64,000 nucleotides of DNA from Ryuthela nishihirai (GCA_038380435.1 JAWZYU010000005.1:33068001-33132000); one strand, 5' to 3'; shown: positions 44,274 through 54,777, counted from the stretch's first letter. Translations and numbers: made by a program. The notes: generated by a model from the sequence alone, not told the origin.

Positions 44274-44512
44274 TTATGTAACAAAAATAATAAAATTAAA
44301 ATAAATACCCCCCTCAAGCAGCTGCTTGCCACAGAGGTCTGACAGGAGCCTGTCAGTTTATATGCCATAGTAGAAGATCTGAGAAGATGGCAGGACCTCA
44401 GCAGAAAACCAACACGAATATCCATGCCTTACCCGGGGCTCGAACCCAGGTCCCGTAGATCAGAAACCAAGCCCGCTAACCACTCGGTCACGGGACGGCT
44501 TATGTAACAAAA
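44274..44512 (-). mobile_element. SINE-B, full length, with TSD
   Basis: The minus-strand element spans 44287-44499. The perfect 13-bp TSD TTATGTAACAAAA is at 44274-44286 and 44500-44512. On its own strand the tail is TATTTATTTTAATTTTATTATT. Confidence 0.95.
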
Positions 44513-44531
44513 CCGGGAACTTTTAAAAGTG

Positions 44532-45075
44532 TACAGTCGCTCAAAAAATATCTGGCAACGATTTTTTTTAGAAATGAGTGATCTGGCAACCTTCGTGTCA
44601 CGTGGGGGCGGGGGTGGCTCGGTCGGTAGCGCGCCAGGCTCGTAATCTGTAGTTCCCAGGTTCGAGTCCCAGCTGGGTCAGCGTTAAGATTTATCTCCGC
44701 AAAATTTCCCGCCCTGCCCACGGTCAGTAAGGGACACCGATGGGCTTTGAAAGGCCGCCGTCCGTCGGATAGGACGTTAAGCCGTGGTCCCGTGTGTGGG
44801 AGAGCCATACCCTGTGCACGTTAAAGAACACGCTGGATGGCATTGACGGGAAGCTACCATCTGTCTCCCAACAGCTGTTCCAGTGGGTTCCCTCCCCCAA
44901 CCTTCTCTGAGCCTTCGGGGTCCATGTGATCTGGCCATTTAGCCCATGGTGTGCAAAAAAGTGCCGCTCAGAGGTAAAACAACCCAATTCGTGTCACGTG
45001 ACACGAAGGTTGCCAGATATTTTTTCTGAATTCTGTAATCAGCCGTAGTGTTAGGATATTTTTTGAGCGACTGTA
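44532..45075. mobile_element. Palindromic Tc1-like MITE split by SINE-A
   Basis: The ends TACAGTCGCTCAAAAAATATC and GATATTTTTTGAGCGACTGTA are inverted, with TA at each border as in Tc1/mariner insertions. ATCTGGCAACCTTCGTGTCA occurs inverted on both sides of a CACGTG centre. Without the guest SINE-A and its duplicated target the element would be about 148 bp. Related half-copies lie at 60308-61159. Confidence 0.85.
44592..45000 (+). mobile_element. SINE-A, full length, in the centre of a MITE
   Basis: The element spans 44605-44987. The perfect 13-bp TSD TTCGTGTCACGTG is at 44592-44604 and 44988-45000. The target is the axis of the palindromic MITE. Tail AACAACCCAA. Confidence 0.97.
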
Positions 45076-45716
45076 CATTTTTTTTTTCTTAACGGAAGAA
45101 GCTATCCACGTCCAGTTGAAAATAATTGAACTGTAAATCAATACTGAAATCCAACTTTTTCGCGTTGAATACTCTACCAGTTTCAAACATTGCCATGTAC
45201 ACTGCCTTATCGAAATATTAGAGAACTTCCAAGTTATGTCAAAGTTATATAACTTCTAAAATATGTTCCTAATGGAAAAATATGGCGCAAAACAAATTAA
45301 TGATCCTAATCAAATCCATTTGAATCGCGATTTTCAACAATATTCCTTCAGTGTTCTAAAGAGATAGGAAGCTGAATATTTCGCAACTGTAATGCGTCAT
45401 TTTACTTCAGAAATTAACCAAAAATTAAATAATAAAGTATTGTTTCAAACGGTTTAATAAAAAAAAAATATTCATTAGGAGTTTGCGTAATGATTATTTC
45501 AATGTTAGATAATAATGAATGACTTATAAAAAAAATTAAGAAAACATTGTTAAATACTCCAGCTACCGCAACTCTTTAAATACTGAACGAATATAATTAG
45601 AAAAACGAGATTTATATAGATTTGATTACGATCTTTATCTTTAGTCACATTTTTTCACTAAAAGCATATTTTTAAAGTTATAGAGCTTCGAATTTAAATT
45701 CCCACTGACATAACAT
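45076..45716. other. Very AT-rich unique sequence, no gene seen
   Basis: No repeat or gene recognised. Confidence 0.5.
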
Positions 45717-45756
45717 GGGTTGTTTTACTTCTGAGTGGCAATTTTTGCACACAGTA

Positions 45757-46424
45757 GGCCGTGGCCGAGTGGTTAGCTCGCTTGGCTACTGATCTAAGGG
45801 GCCTGGGTTCGAGCCCCGGGAGCTCGCTTGGCTACTGATCTAGGGGGCCTGGGTTCGAGCCCCGGGAGCTCGCTTGGCTACTGATCTAGGAGGCCTGGGT
45901 TCGAGCCCCGGGAGCTCGCTTGGCTACTGATCTAGGAGGCCTGGGTTCGAGCCCCGGGAGCTCGCTTGGCTACTGATCTAAGGGACCTGGGTTCGAGCCC
46001 CGGGAGCTCGCTTGGCTACTGATCTAAGGGGCCTGGGTTCGAGCCCCGGGAGCTCGCTTGGCTGCTGATCTAAGGGACCTGGGTTCGAGCCCCGGGAGCT
46101 CGCTTGGCAACTGATCTAAGGGGCCTGGGTTCGAGCCCCGGGAACTCGCTTGGCTACTGATCTAAGGGACCTGGGTTCGAGCCCCGGGAACTAGCTTGGC
46201 TACTGATCTAAGGGACTTGGGTTCGAGCTCCGGGAGCTCGCTTGGTTACTGATCTAAGGGGCCTGGGTTCGAGCTCCGGGCAAGGTATGGATGTTCGTGT
46301 TGTTTTTCTACTGAAGTCCTGCCGTCCTCACAGAGCTTCTACTAAGGCTTATTAAACTGGCAGGCTCCTGTCAGACCTCTGTGGCAAGCAGCTGCTTGAG
46401 GGGGTATTTATTTTTTGTTAATTA
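45757..46424 (+). mobile_element. SINE-B carrying an 11-fold B-box expansion
   Basis: Starts GGCCGTGGCCGAGTGG and ends GCTGCTTGAGGGGGTATT plus tail, like a normal SINE-B, but 45776-46281 holds 11 copies of a 46-bp segment. The normal SINE-B body resumes at CAAGGTATGGATG. Confidence 0.95.
45776..46281 (+). repeat. 46-bp tandem array of the tRNA-like B-box segment (11 copies)
   Basis: Units start every 46 bp from 45776 to 46236 with no length change. Each holds GCTCGCTTGGCTACTGATCT and GGGTTCGAGCCCCGGGA. B box GGTTCGAGCCC is intact in nine units and GGTTCGAGCTC in the last two. The A box (TGGCCGAGTGGTTAG) is present only once, upstream. CCCGGG and GAGCTC punctuate the unit borders. Confidence 0.96.
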
Positions 46425-46731
46425 TTAGGCTAAATAGTCAGGTCACAAAGACACTGAAGCCTTAGAGAAGGTTGGGGGAGGAGACCCACTGGACAGCAAT
46501 TAAGAGGCAAATGGTAGCCTTCCATCAAGGCCATCCAGAGTATTCTTTAACTTGCGTAGGATATGGCTCTCCCACACACGGAGCCACGACTTAACGTTCC
46601 ATCCAACGGACGGCGCCCTTTCCAAGTTAAAAACAGTCCAGTTAAAAACAAAACTGTAATCAATACTCAAATGAAACTTTTTCGCACTGAGGGCAATCAG
46701 TAGATTGCAGAAGTGCATTAAACGCACGTTT

Positions 46732-46961
46732 AGCCGTCCCGTGGCCGAGTGGTTAGCGCGCTTGGCTAACCACTCTGCCACGATCGACTCGGTGATCTAC
46801 GGGACCTGGGTTCGAGCCCCGGATAAGGTATGAATGTTCGTGTTGTTTTCTGCTGAGGTCCTGCCATCCTCTCAGATCCGCTACTGTGGCATATAAACTG
46901 ACAGGCTCCTGTCAGACCTCTGTGGCAAGCAACTGCTTAAGGGGGCATTTATTTATTTATT
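46732..46961 (+). mobile_element. SINE-B with a local inverted duplication in its head
   Basis: A normal SINE-B except for about 25 extra bases after GCTTGGCT. AACCACTCTGCCACG (46768-46782) is the inverse of CGTGGCCGAGTGGTT (46740-46754) with one mismatch. This points to template switching during copying. 3' end AACTGCTTAAGGGGGCATT. Confidence 0.92.
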
Positions 46962-48574
46962 TCAAACTCTTTCCAGTAAGAATTAAAAAAAGCACTGAAA
47001 AAGGTTTTTATTCTCCCCGTGCTTGACAGATGCAAAACGAAAATCAGATTTCAGTTCTAACATTGTTTAACGTGCAATCCATCGTTAAACGGCAAAAGCT
47101 TTGAAGTTGTTTCGAAGAGCCATGCTGCCTCATTCTTTTGATGCGAACGTCTCAGTAAATGAATGCATCAGGTTCGCTCCCAAATCTCCACCTTTCGTGC
47201 CAATGGGTGACTGAATAGCTCCCACAGTCAGTGACGTAGCAGAACGGAATCATTCCGCTCTTTCCAATCCGACTGATACCGATTTCAGAAAAGTTCCTCA
47301 ATCTGCCCAACAAATGGAACGTTGCCTCTCTCCTTCCTACACAGAGGAGCAACAGTACCGAACTAAAGTCGTCATCCCTTGTAGAGAGAAGCATCACCAG
47401 CTACAGCGTCATCATCACCACCCTATTGGTCCAGTGGCTCCGGACTGGTGCAGAAGACACACCTTCACCCCTGACTGACCGAACTGTAATCTCTTTCGGC
47501 CGTTTGCGTAGTTCACGGATGACTGAAGCTCAAAGGATTTGCATCAGCGAATGGTCCCAAAATCAATTTCTATCAGCACATCTCAGTAATTCTCAGACTG
47601 CCGACAAGCGAGATAGACTCATACGTGTAGACTCCCCCCCCACCCCAAGCTCACCTCTCTCCTCCCCTCTTCTCCCTCGCACGTGCTCACTGAAGCTGCG
47701 GCATGCCCTAACACCTGACTGAAGCTGATCGCTTACATAATAAGAGTGTATAATTTGTCTGCGCAGTCGTGCATGCTATGCGTGTTGGGTCCCTTGATGA
47801 GAAGAATGGGAGAGTTGATGAGGAACCAGGAGTGCTGTGACGCCTGTCGACCGTTGCCAAGTCTGTTGTTCGACGCCGGTATGCAGTGTAATCTCTTCCC
47901 GCACTAATCCCTTACTGTGCCCCTAACACCACTCATGCAAGAGCTACAGAGATGAGCTTGGTGCTGTTCGCCCAGCCCCGACGGCTGTGAAGCCAGCAGC
48001 CAGGTAGGGAGGTCGGTGATTTGCTCTCTCTCTCAACAGTCCGTTGAGTCATTCCTCACAACAACGTAGGCTAGGGGCTCTAGAGCGATACGTCCTATTG
48101 ATCACTCCTCGCTGGCAGGCTGTTGAGAGTTTTCTATGAGGTGCAGTGGAAATGTCCACCTGGAAGAGGATGCTCGTGAGACAGCGCCAATGCGCTGATT
48201 GGCTCTGCCGAACGGGTTTGGTGGTGAGGCTTCTGAAGTGGATGATTCAGTTCGTTGCAGTATCTTTATTCGATTGAATGACCGGAGAGCAGATAATTAG
48301 GGACGTGAATTTGTCAGCAGTTTTTCCTTTTTTTTTTTCAGAAAACACTGTTGTGCAGTTAACAAGGCCGTAAATTAATCACGTGTCTTTCGAAAAGTAA
48401 AAGCAACGAAAAAGAAATAGATACGTTTTTTTTTTTTGTAAGCCTTCTTCAATGCTTAGATAATTTCTGAGCAGTCTTATTCATGTCTCTGAAATTTGTC
48501 GAAACGTCTCGCAATCAGTCCTTTAAAATAATTCTTGGACACGTTTTCAAAAAATACTTTTTCTTCTGTTAATG
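46962..48574. other. Less AT-rich block without repeats (about 47100-48260)
   Basis: About 1.1 kb is free of SINEs and GC-richer than the flanks, with pyrimidine runs (CTCACCTCTCTCCTCCCC; CTCTCTCTCAACAG near 48036). The 98-codon plus-strand frame at 47426-47722 and the 81-codon minus-strand frame at 47152-47397 match nothing I recognise. A promoter or exon block is possible but not shown. Confidence 0.4.
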
Positions 48575-48608
48575 CCATTACTCTGTGGCAAGCAGCTGCT
48601 TGAGAGTT
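48575..48608 (+). mobile_element. SINE-B 3' fragment
   Basis: ACTCTGTGGCAAGCAGCTGCTTGAGAG followed by poly-T. Only the last about 30 bp of the SINE-B body, the part shared with the LINE end, plus tail are present. Confidence 0.65.
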
Positions 48609-48774
48609 TTTTTTTCTATATTCTTAAAAAAATGTAGAAAAACGACAATTAGGAAAGAATAAATATAAAGGATTTTTATACTTCCTGCTCCGCCCTAAAC
48701 TAGTAACATTCCTCAAAGAATATCCAGCACCTTACATTTTCGTGACTACACACCAATAATATGTACTAAGAAGT

Positions 48775-49418
48775 TGGGCATGGTGGTGCTGTTTCGGCAG
48801 GGCGCTAGGCTCGTAAACGTTCGTTCCCTCGGTCAGAAATGGTGTACGATGTGCTTAGAAAGGCTACCGCCCATTGGAAGCCTCATCCGTTAATCCGTGG
48901 TTCCGTGTACAGTGTAACTCTGTACACGTTACTGAACACCCTGGAAGGTATTGACGGGTTGGGTTTCCTCTGTGCGACACTTTTTTTGCACACCATGGGA
49001 TAAATGGCCAGGTCACATGGACCCCGAAGGCTCAGAGAAGGTTGGGGGAGGGGACCCACTGGAACAGCTGTTGGGTGACAGATGGTAGCCTCCCGTCAAG
49101 GTCATCCAGCGTGTTCTTTTACGTGCACAGGGTATGGCTCTCCCGCACACGGGACCACGGCTTAACGTCCCATCCGACGGGCGGTGGCCTTTCCAAGCCC
49201 ATCGGTGTCCCCTACTGACCATGGGCAGGGCGGGGAATTTTGCGGAGATAAATCTCAACGCTGACCCAGCTGGGAGGTATTGACGGAGTGGCTTCCATAT
49301 ATGTCTTCTAGCAGTTAATCCTCTTTTCCAATCTGATCTGGACCTCTTGGAATTTTTGATCTGGTCATTTAGTCTATTGTATGGTGAAAAGTTCCGCTCA
49401 AAGGTAAAATAACCCAAT
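48775..49418 (+). mobile_element. Old SINE-A split by a younger SINE-A
   Basis: 48775-48957 (GTTGGGCATGGTGGTGCTG head to AAGGTATTGACGG) continues at 49287-49418 (AGTGGCTTCCATATATGTC to AACCCAATC). Strongly diverged, and the B-box region is deleted. Confidence 0.75.
48946..49286 (-). mobile_element. SINE-A, 5'-truncated, nested, with TSD
   Basis: The inner element spans 48958-49274. It ends inside the tRNA-like head at CTGACCCAGCTGGG, so the B and A boxes are missing. The perfect 12-bp TSD AGGTATTGACGG is at 48946-48957 and 49275-49286. Confidence 0.93.
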
Positions 49419-49474
49419 CGAAATCGTCATAATTCAAATGGGAAGTAGCGAAATATTTAAAAATAAAAAAATAA

Positions 49475-49622
49475 ACACCCCCTCAAGCAGCTACTTGCCA
49501 CAGAGGTCTGACAGGAGCCTGTCAGTTTATATGCCACAGTAGAAGATCTGAGAGGATGGCAGGACCTCAGCAAAAAAACGATACATACATCCATGCCTTA
49601 CCCGGGGCTCGAACCCAGGTCT
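49475..49622 (-). mobile_element. SINE-B, 5'-truncated
   Basis: Minus strand, from the tail (AAATAAACACCCCCTCAAGC) to the B box (GGGCTCGAACCCAGGTC). The A-box half of the head is absent. Confidence 0.88.
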
Positions 49623-49922
49623 ACGTGTGAAGAAATGTGTTCCTACTTTGAACTACAAGGGACAAATATTTTTTATATTTCTCCAGTCTGGGAATACTTT
49701 AATAACAAATCGATTTATTGCATCTTTCTCCTGGAACGTTGTCGATTAAGTCGATTACACATCTTGGCCAATGTAATACTTTCGTTTTATTCTGTTGCGC
49801 TAGTTAAATGTACACTGATCAGGTAGTGAACTATGCTGATTTCTGTTTAGCTTTATATTGATGCGTTAATTAGCCTAACTCTGATTGATGTTCTACTTAG
49901 ATTCATGTTGATAGGCTAGTTA
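49623..49922. other. AT-rich unique sequence, no gene seen
   Basis: Contains loosely repeated GTTGAT and TAGTTA words but no clear repeat. Confidence 0.45.
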
Positions 49923-50338
49923 AACCTTTGTTAATATAGGGGCGGGGGTGGCTCAGTCGATAGCGCGCCAGGTTCGCAATCTGTAGTTCCCAGGTTCGAG
50001 TCCCAGCTGAGTCACTGTTGAGATTTATCTCCGCAAAATTCCCCGCCCTGCCCACGGTCAGTAGGGGACACCGATGGGCTTGGAAAGGCCGCCGTCCGTC
50101 GGATGGGACGTTAAGCTGTGGCCCCTTGTGTGGGAGAGCCATACCCTGTGCACGTTAAAGAACACGCTGGATGGCCTTGACGGGAGGCTACAATCTGTCT
50201 CCCAACAGCTGTTCCAGTGGGTCCCCTCCCCCAACCTTCTCTGAGCCTTCGGGGTCCATGTGACCTGGCCATTTAGCCCATGATGTGCAAAAAAGTGCCG
50301 CTCAGAGGTAAAACAATCCAACAACCTTTGTTAATATA
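49923..50338 (+). mobile_element. SINE-A, full length, with 16-bp TSD
   Basis: The element spans 49939-50322. The perfect TSD AACCTTTGTTAATATA is at 49923-49938 and 50323-50338, the longest seen here. Tail AACAATCCAAC. Confidence 0.97.
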
Positions 50339-50428
50339 CAAGTTAAATTTTGATTACTATGCTAGTTGGCTGAAGACTAATTTCATGTTGATCAGTTAGC
50401 CTTGTGTTAATCAACCAATTTTTTAGTA

Positions 50429-50755
50429 GGTTGGGTTGTTTCACCAACTCTGAGTGGCACCTTTTTTGTCACCCTGGGCTAAATCGCCAGGAGACAACGA
50501 CCGCAAAGGTTGAGACAAGGTTGAAAAAAGTGCTACACTGGAGAGCTGCTAAGAGATCCATCGTGTTCTTTAAAGAGCGCAGGGTATGGTTCTCCTGCAC
50601 ACGGAGCAACGGCTTAATGTCTCATCCGATGGATGGCGGCCTTTCCACACCGAGGGCGGGGGGGTGGGGGTTGCAGAGAAAAATTCTCGACGTTGCCCCA
50701 CCTGGGAACTGTTGATTACGAGCCTGGCGCGCTATCGACTGAGTCAACGCACCCC
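50429..50755 (-). mobile_element. Old SINE-A, minus strand
   Basis: From the tail (GGTTGGGTTGTTTCACC) to the head (GAGCCTGGCGCGCTATCGAC). Several deletions in the body and an expanded G run near 50660. Old copy. Confidence 0.8.
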
Positions 50756-50822
50756 AATACTTGTTGATACTCTAATTTACCTTAGGTTGGATCACCAGTT
50801 ACATTTGACTCACTAATTTTAA

Positions 50823-51207
50823 GGGGACGGGGGTGGCTCAGTCGGTAGCGCGCCAGGCTCGTAATCTGTAATTTCAGATTCGAGTCCCAGCTGTGTCAGC
50901 GTTGAGATTTATCTCCGCAAAATTCCCCGCCCTGCCAACGGTCCGTAGGCGACACCGATGGGCTTGGAAAAGCCGCCGTCTGTCGGATGGCGCGTTAAGC
51001 CATGGTCCCGTGTACGGGAGAGCCGTACCCTATGCAAATTAAAGAACACGCTGGATGGCCATGATGGTTGGCTACAATCTGTCTCCCAACAGCTGTTCCG
51101 GTGGGTCCCCTCTCCCAACCTTCTCTGAGCCTTCGGGGTCCTTGTGACCTGGCCATTTAGCCCATGGTGTGCAAAAAAGTGCTGCTCATTGCTAAAACAA
51201 CCCAACC
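50823..51207 (+). mobile_element. SINE-A, full length
   Basis: Complete with moderate divergence. The flanks TAATTTTAA and TAATTGTAA could be a 9-bp TSD with one mismatch. Tail AACAACCCAACC. Confidence 0.92.
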
Positions 51208-52107
51208 TATTAATTGTAATGCACACGAAATGAATGTTCTATGACTGAATAACAATTCAAGTGTTACCTGGAGGAAATTGATTTTTCGGCGGAAATGGGA
51301 TCCGAACCCACGACCTCCTGAAAGCATTTCAGGTGCCTCCTAGGAAAGCACAGAAGTAGAACACCTAACATATTTTCCAGAGGTCGTTTCCCACTCCAGC
51401 CGAAAATCCTTTTCTTTATCAAGTAACAGTGATCAGTTTTGTGTTCAAGTGTTCCCTAAACCCAATCCAACGAAAGCTACAAAGAGTTTTTTTCATCCAG
51501 TTGCAAAATTTAACATTTCCGTAATCAAAATTCGGGTAAGATTTGATGCGAAATATGCAGTATCTAGTATCCAGTGGCCTCCTTTAGAAAATAATTGCTT
51601 CTTTGATAAGTTATGAACAGGTAAATGTATATTACAGCGTATTTTAATTTTATTTAGAAATTAATCTACCCATGTAGTGAAATACATGTTATTTCTCACA
51701 CTTCTAATGGTCCCAAAAAATATTCTTGCAAGATATGTGTAAACAGGCCCAGAACTATAAAAAATCTAAGGGGCAAGTAACTCAATCGACCCGGTTAAAA
51801 GTAAAAGGGGTGGGCTAAGAGATTAATTTTCCATTATAGTGTAACATTTCCCCCCAGCGGTTTTAAAAATCTTTAAAAAATTTCTAAAAAAAAATTCACG
51901 AAAATTCATAAGTTTAAAAATGTTTAGCTTCTATTATCCTCCTTACCAGCACTCTCTGGGGGGGGGGGGGTTCAGCCACCCTCCCCCTAGATATAGTCAT
52001 TACTGTTTTTTACGTCGTTCGGACTATTAAAAAATTCGCCAAGTAAGATTCATAGCCCCTCCCCCCCGCACATAAATCTGGTCCTAGTGCGATTTAAAAT
52101 GTAAAGT
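51208..52107. other. AT-rich unique sequence with a fold-back and G runs
   Basis: Includes the inverted-repeat relic at 51280-51410 and a 13-base G run near 51958. No gene recognised. Confidence 0.5.
51280..51410. repeat. Small fold-back relic with a tRNA-like B-box sequence
   Basis: GATTTTTCGGCGGAAATGGGA on the left and, inverted, GGATTTTCGGCTGGAGTGGG on the right are imperfect inverted repeats. CGACCTC lies inside both. The left arm inverted reads GTGGGTTCGGATCCCA, which resembles a B box. Identity unknown. Confidence 0.45.
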
Positions 52108-52502
52108 CCTTAAGCATATAGGGGACGGGGGTGGCTCAGTCGGTAGCGCGCCAGGCTCGTAATCTGTAGTTCCCAGGTTCGAGTCCCAGCTGGGTCAGCG
52201 TTGAGACTTATCTCCGCAAATTCCCCCCCCCCTGCCCACGGTCAGTAAGGGACACCGATGGGCTTGGAAAGGCCATCGTCCGTCGGATGGGACGTTAAGC
52301 CGTGGCCCCGTGTGCGTTAAAGAACACGCTGGATGGCCTTGACGGGAGGCTACCATCTGTCTCCCAACAGCTGTTCCAGTGGGTCCCCTCCCCCAACCTT
52401 CTCTGAGCCTTCGGGGTCCATGTGACCTGGCCATTTAGCCCATGGTGTGCAAAAAAGTGCCGCTCAGAGGTAAAACAACCAACCAACCAACCTTAAGCAT
52501 AT
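52108..52502 (+). mobile_element. SINE-A, full length, with TSD
   Basis: The element spans 52120-52490. The perfect 12-bp TSD CCTTAAGCATAT is at 52108-52119 and 52491-52502. About 20 bp (CGGGAGAGCCATACCCTGTG) is missing from the body. Tail AACAACCAACCAACCAA. Confidence 0.96.
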
Positions 52503-53720
52503 GTAAGGAATGTACATCCAAAGTAGTATTCTTAAGCTAAAACTCTAGCCAGCGCTTATATAGAAAAATATGATTTCTTAAAAACTCGAGAGAAGCATTT
52601 TTTTTTTCTTTGAATCAACCAATGCACATGTGCATATTGGGAACACGGTAAATATTTCTTGAAACGAAGTACAGGAAGTGTGGGGGGGGGGGTGAAATGG
52701 AAACAAAAATTGATTGAAAGCGATTAAACTGAAAGAAAATGGCGAAGAGATTTAAGTCCTTAAAATCAGGACACGGCCGTAAAGGCAAACTAAATATTAT
52801 CGCAGAAGCGCTGACGGTTTCAGTAATTATGCTTGGCTCAAGAAAGATTACAAACCTCGTGGGGGAATGAAAGCACGACGCCAACGAATTTGTTTCTGTT
52901 AAGTTTATGGAAATTAAGGCAGGACAGATTTGGAAGATAGCATAAAATATGAACTAATAGAATATGGCCTAGTCCTCTGGGACCTCGGAGGAAAGAGGGT
53001 TGTGACGTCATAAGTTGCCTGGCTGTTTGCAGCCAATGCTTGTTAACCAAGTGGTAGAAGAATGGTGCGTAGTCATTGGTTGCTTTTTTTTGGCTGCCTT
53101 TATTACTTCTTCACATCAGCGGTTCTTTCTTAGCGTAGAAGTCGAAAGAATTTCAATAATTTTAAGATTGTGTGTTAAAGCAACTGCTTGATATATAAAT
53201 CACTTATAAATGAAACTTTATTTTTCTGTTTTGAAATATGAAAAAAGTCGCTTCAGCAGGTGTAAAAAAAGCAGGTTTTGTTTCAAGTGCATTTAGCACG
53301 AATTTTTCTGAAGGTTATTATGAATATTTAAGCGTCGAGCGTAGTCTCGAAACTTTAAAAAGATTTCGACTCTTTTTTTTAAACTAAGTTTTCTAAAGCT
53401 TCATAAAAATCATGAAACTTAGTCGTACGTTATTTTGAATCTGTATCGAAATGTGAAAAAACCTTCTGTTTTAGCATGAAATTTTAATTATTTGAATTCT
53501 ACGAAACTGATCTGACTCTGATAGCTTGGCACAATGAAAATCGAGTTTCCTAACAGCCAAGGGTTGCAAAGTACAACAGGGATCCTATTCTGTTTGTTGA
53601 ACACTCTGCTTGCATTTAATAACAAGAACTACTTAATAAACTTTAAGACATACCCAGGCAGTTTGGATTTTACTTTCGTTAGACAACCAATAAGAAATAT
53701 ACGTCTTCTTCTTGTTCTTT
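52503..53720. other. Unique sequence, no gene recognised
   Basis: Open frames of up to 89 codons on the minus strand match nothing recognised. A cluster of promoter-like motifs is listed separately at 53003-53079. Confidence 0.45.
53003..53079. promoter_or_regulatory. CRE and CCAAT motif cluster (tentative promoter)
   Basis: TGACGTCA, a perfect CRE palindrome, is at 53003-53010. CCAAT is at 53033 and its inverse ATTGG at 53075. Three such motifs within about 80 bp in AT-rich DNA can mark a promoter. No TATA box, initiator or gene can be tied to it, so chance is possible. Confidence 0.25.
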
Positions 53721-54200
53721 TGGGGCTCGGGGGTGGCTCAGTCGGTAGCGCGCCAGGCTCGTAATCTGTAGTTCCCAGGTTCGAGTCCCAGCTGGGTCAG
53801 CGTTGAGATTTATCTCCGCAAAATTTCCCCGCCCTGCCCACGGTCAGTAGGGGACACCGATGGACTTGGAAAGGCCGCCGTCCGTCGGATGGGACGTTAA
53901 GCCGTGGCCCCGTGTGCGGGAGAGCCATACCCTGTGCACGTTAAAGAACACGCTGGATGGCCTTGAAGGGAGGTTACCCATCTGTCACCCAATAACTACT
54001 CACTGAGTTACCTTCACTAAGCTATTGGGTCCTTGTGACCTGGCCATTAGCCCATTGTATGAAAAGAACAAAATGCCTATCAGAAGTATAAACAACATAA
54101 AATAAACTTTCCCCAACTTTCTCCGAGTCTTTCGGGTCCTTGTGACCTGGCCATTTAGACCATTGTGAATAAAGTGCTGATCAAGGAGTGAGACAACCCA
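53721..54200 (+). mobile_element. SINE-A with rearranged 3' half
   Basis: Head and body are near-consensus to GGCCTTGAAGGGAGGTTACC (about 53980). Then come diverged SINE-A tail parts, twice: CTTGTGACCTGGCCATTAGCCC near 54030 and CTTGTGACCTGGCCATTTAG near 54140. A young 5' part therefore joins two old 3' parts. No TSD seen. Confidence 0.8.
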
Positions 54201-54777
54201 TATATTAAGTCAATGAAAAAACAATTTAAAAGTTTCGTAATTTTCAAAATCAGTCTTGTTATAGAAAAACATCACTAAATATAAGTCAAAGAACGCATCA
54301 AATCTTACTCTATCCTGATTTTTTATTTAAAGATTTATGGTAAGTGGAATGTTTGACACCAGTTTCTAGAAAGTCAAAACTTGAATCATAGTTACTATAT
54401 TAAAAAACCAACCAGCAGATTAGCCAGGCTTTGTTCAGGGTTTCCAACTCCTTCGTTTCTACGGAAAAGCTCCTGTTCTCCTTCGACTTCTAACTTGAAA
54501 TATTTATTTACCATTTCTGAAACAATGGCTTTGTCACACGAAATCAGAAAGCAATTGATTGAACCATTTTTAAATTTATTCATGGAAACAATTATTTCAA
54601 AAACCGCTAAAGTAAAGTCTTTGGGAAATTTGAGGAAATTGAATCCGGTTCAAGCCGAAAGGCCTATAAACATCTCCCGCATGATGTAAAAGTTCAATGT
54701 CTCTAGCTCTTTAGGGGGCTGAGTACATAAACAGAAATTACAGACACAAACACTGTTACATACACACATTAGATATG
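54201..54777. other. AT-rich unique sequence, no gene recognised
   Basis: A 102-codon plus-strand frame (54381-54689) and an antisense 62-codon frame are present. Neither resembles a known family. Judged unsupported. Confidence 0.45.

Larger units (their letters stand above)
45717..46627 (-). mobile_element. SINE-A, minus strand, split by an expanded SINE-B
   Basis: The tail piece 45717-45756 (GGGTTGTTTTACTTCTGAGT to GCACACAGTA) and the rest at 46425-46627 (AGGCTAAATAGTCAGG to GGCGCCCTTTCCAAG) are consecutive. The head is missing. Confidence 0.85.

Noticed and set aside
45776..46281. Possible tRNA gene cluster
   Set aside because: The 46-bp units contain only the B-box half of a tRNA-like head, lack A box, acceptor stem and anticodon arm, and lie within one SINE-B.
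45776..46281. CRISPR-like array from regular 46-bp spacing
   Set aside because: No unique spacers are present. It is an ordinary tandem repeat of a SINE segment.
47426..47722. 98-codon plus-strand frame in the GC-richer block
   Set aside because: Ser/Thr/Pro-rich with no family similarity, and antisense frames are just as open.
54381..54689. 102-codon plus-strand frame
   Set aside because: AT-rich composition, no recognised motif and no gene context. Length is within chance for this window.
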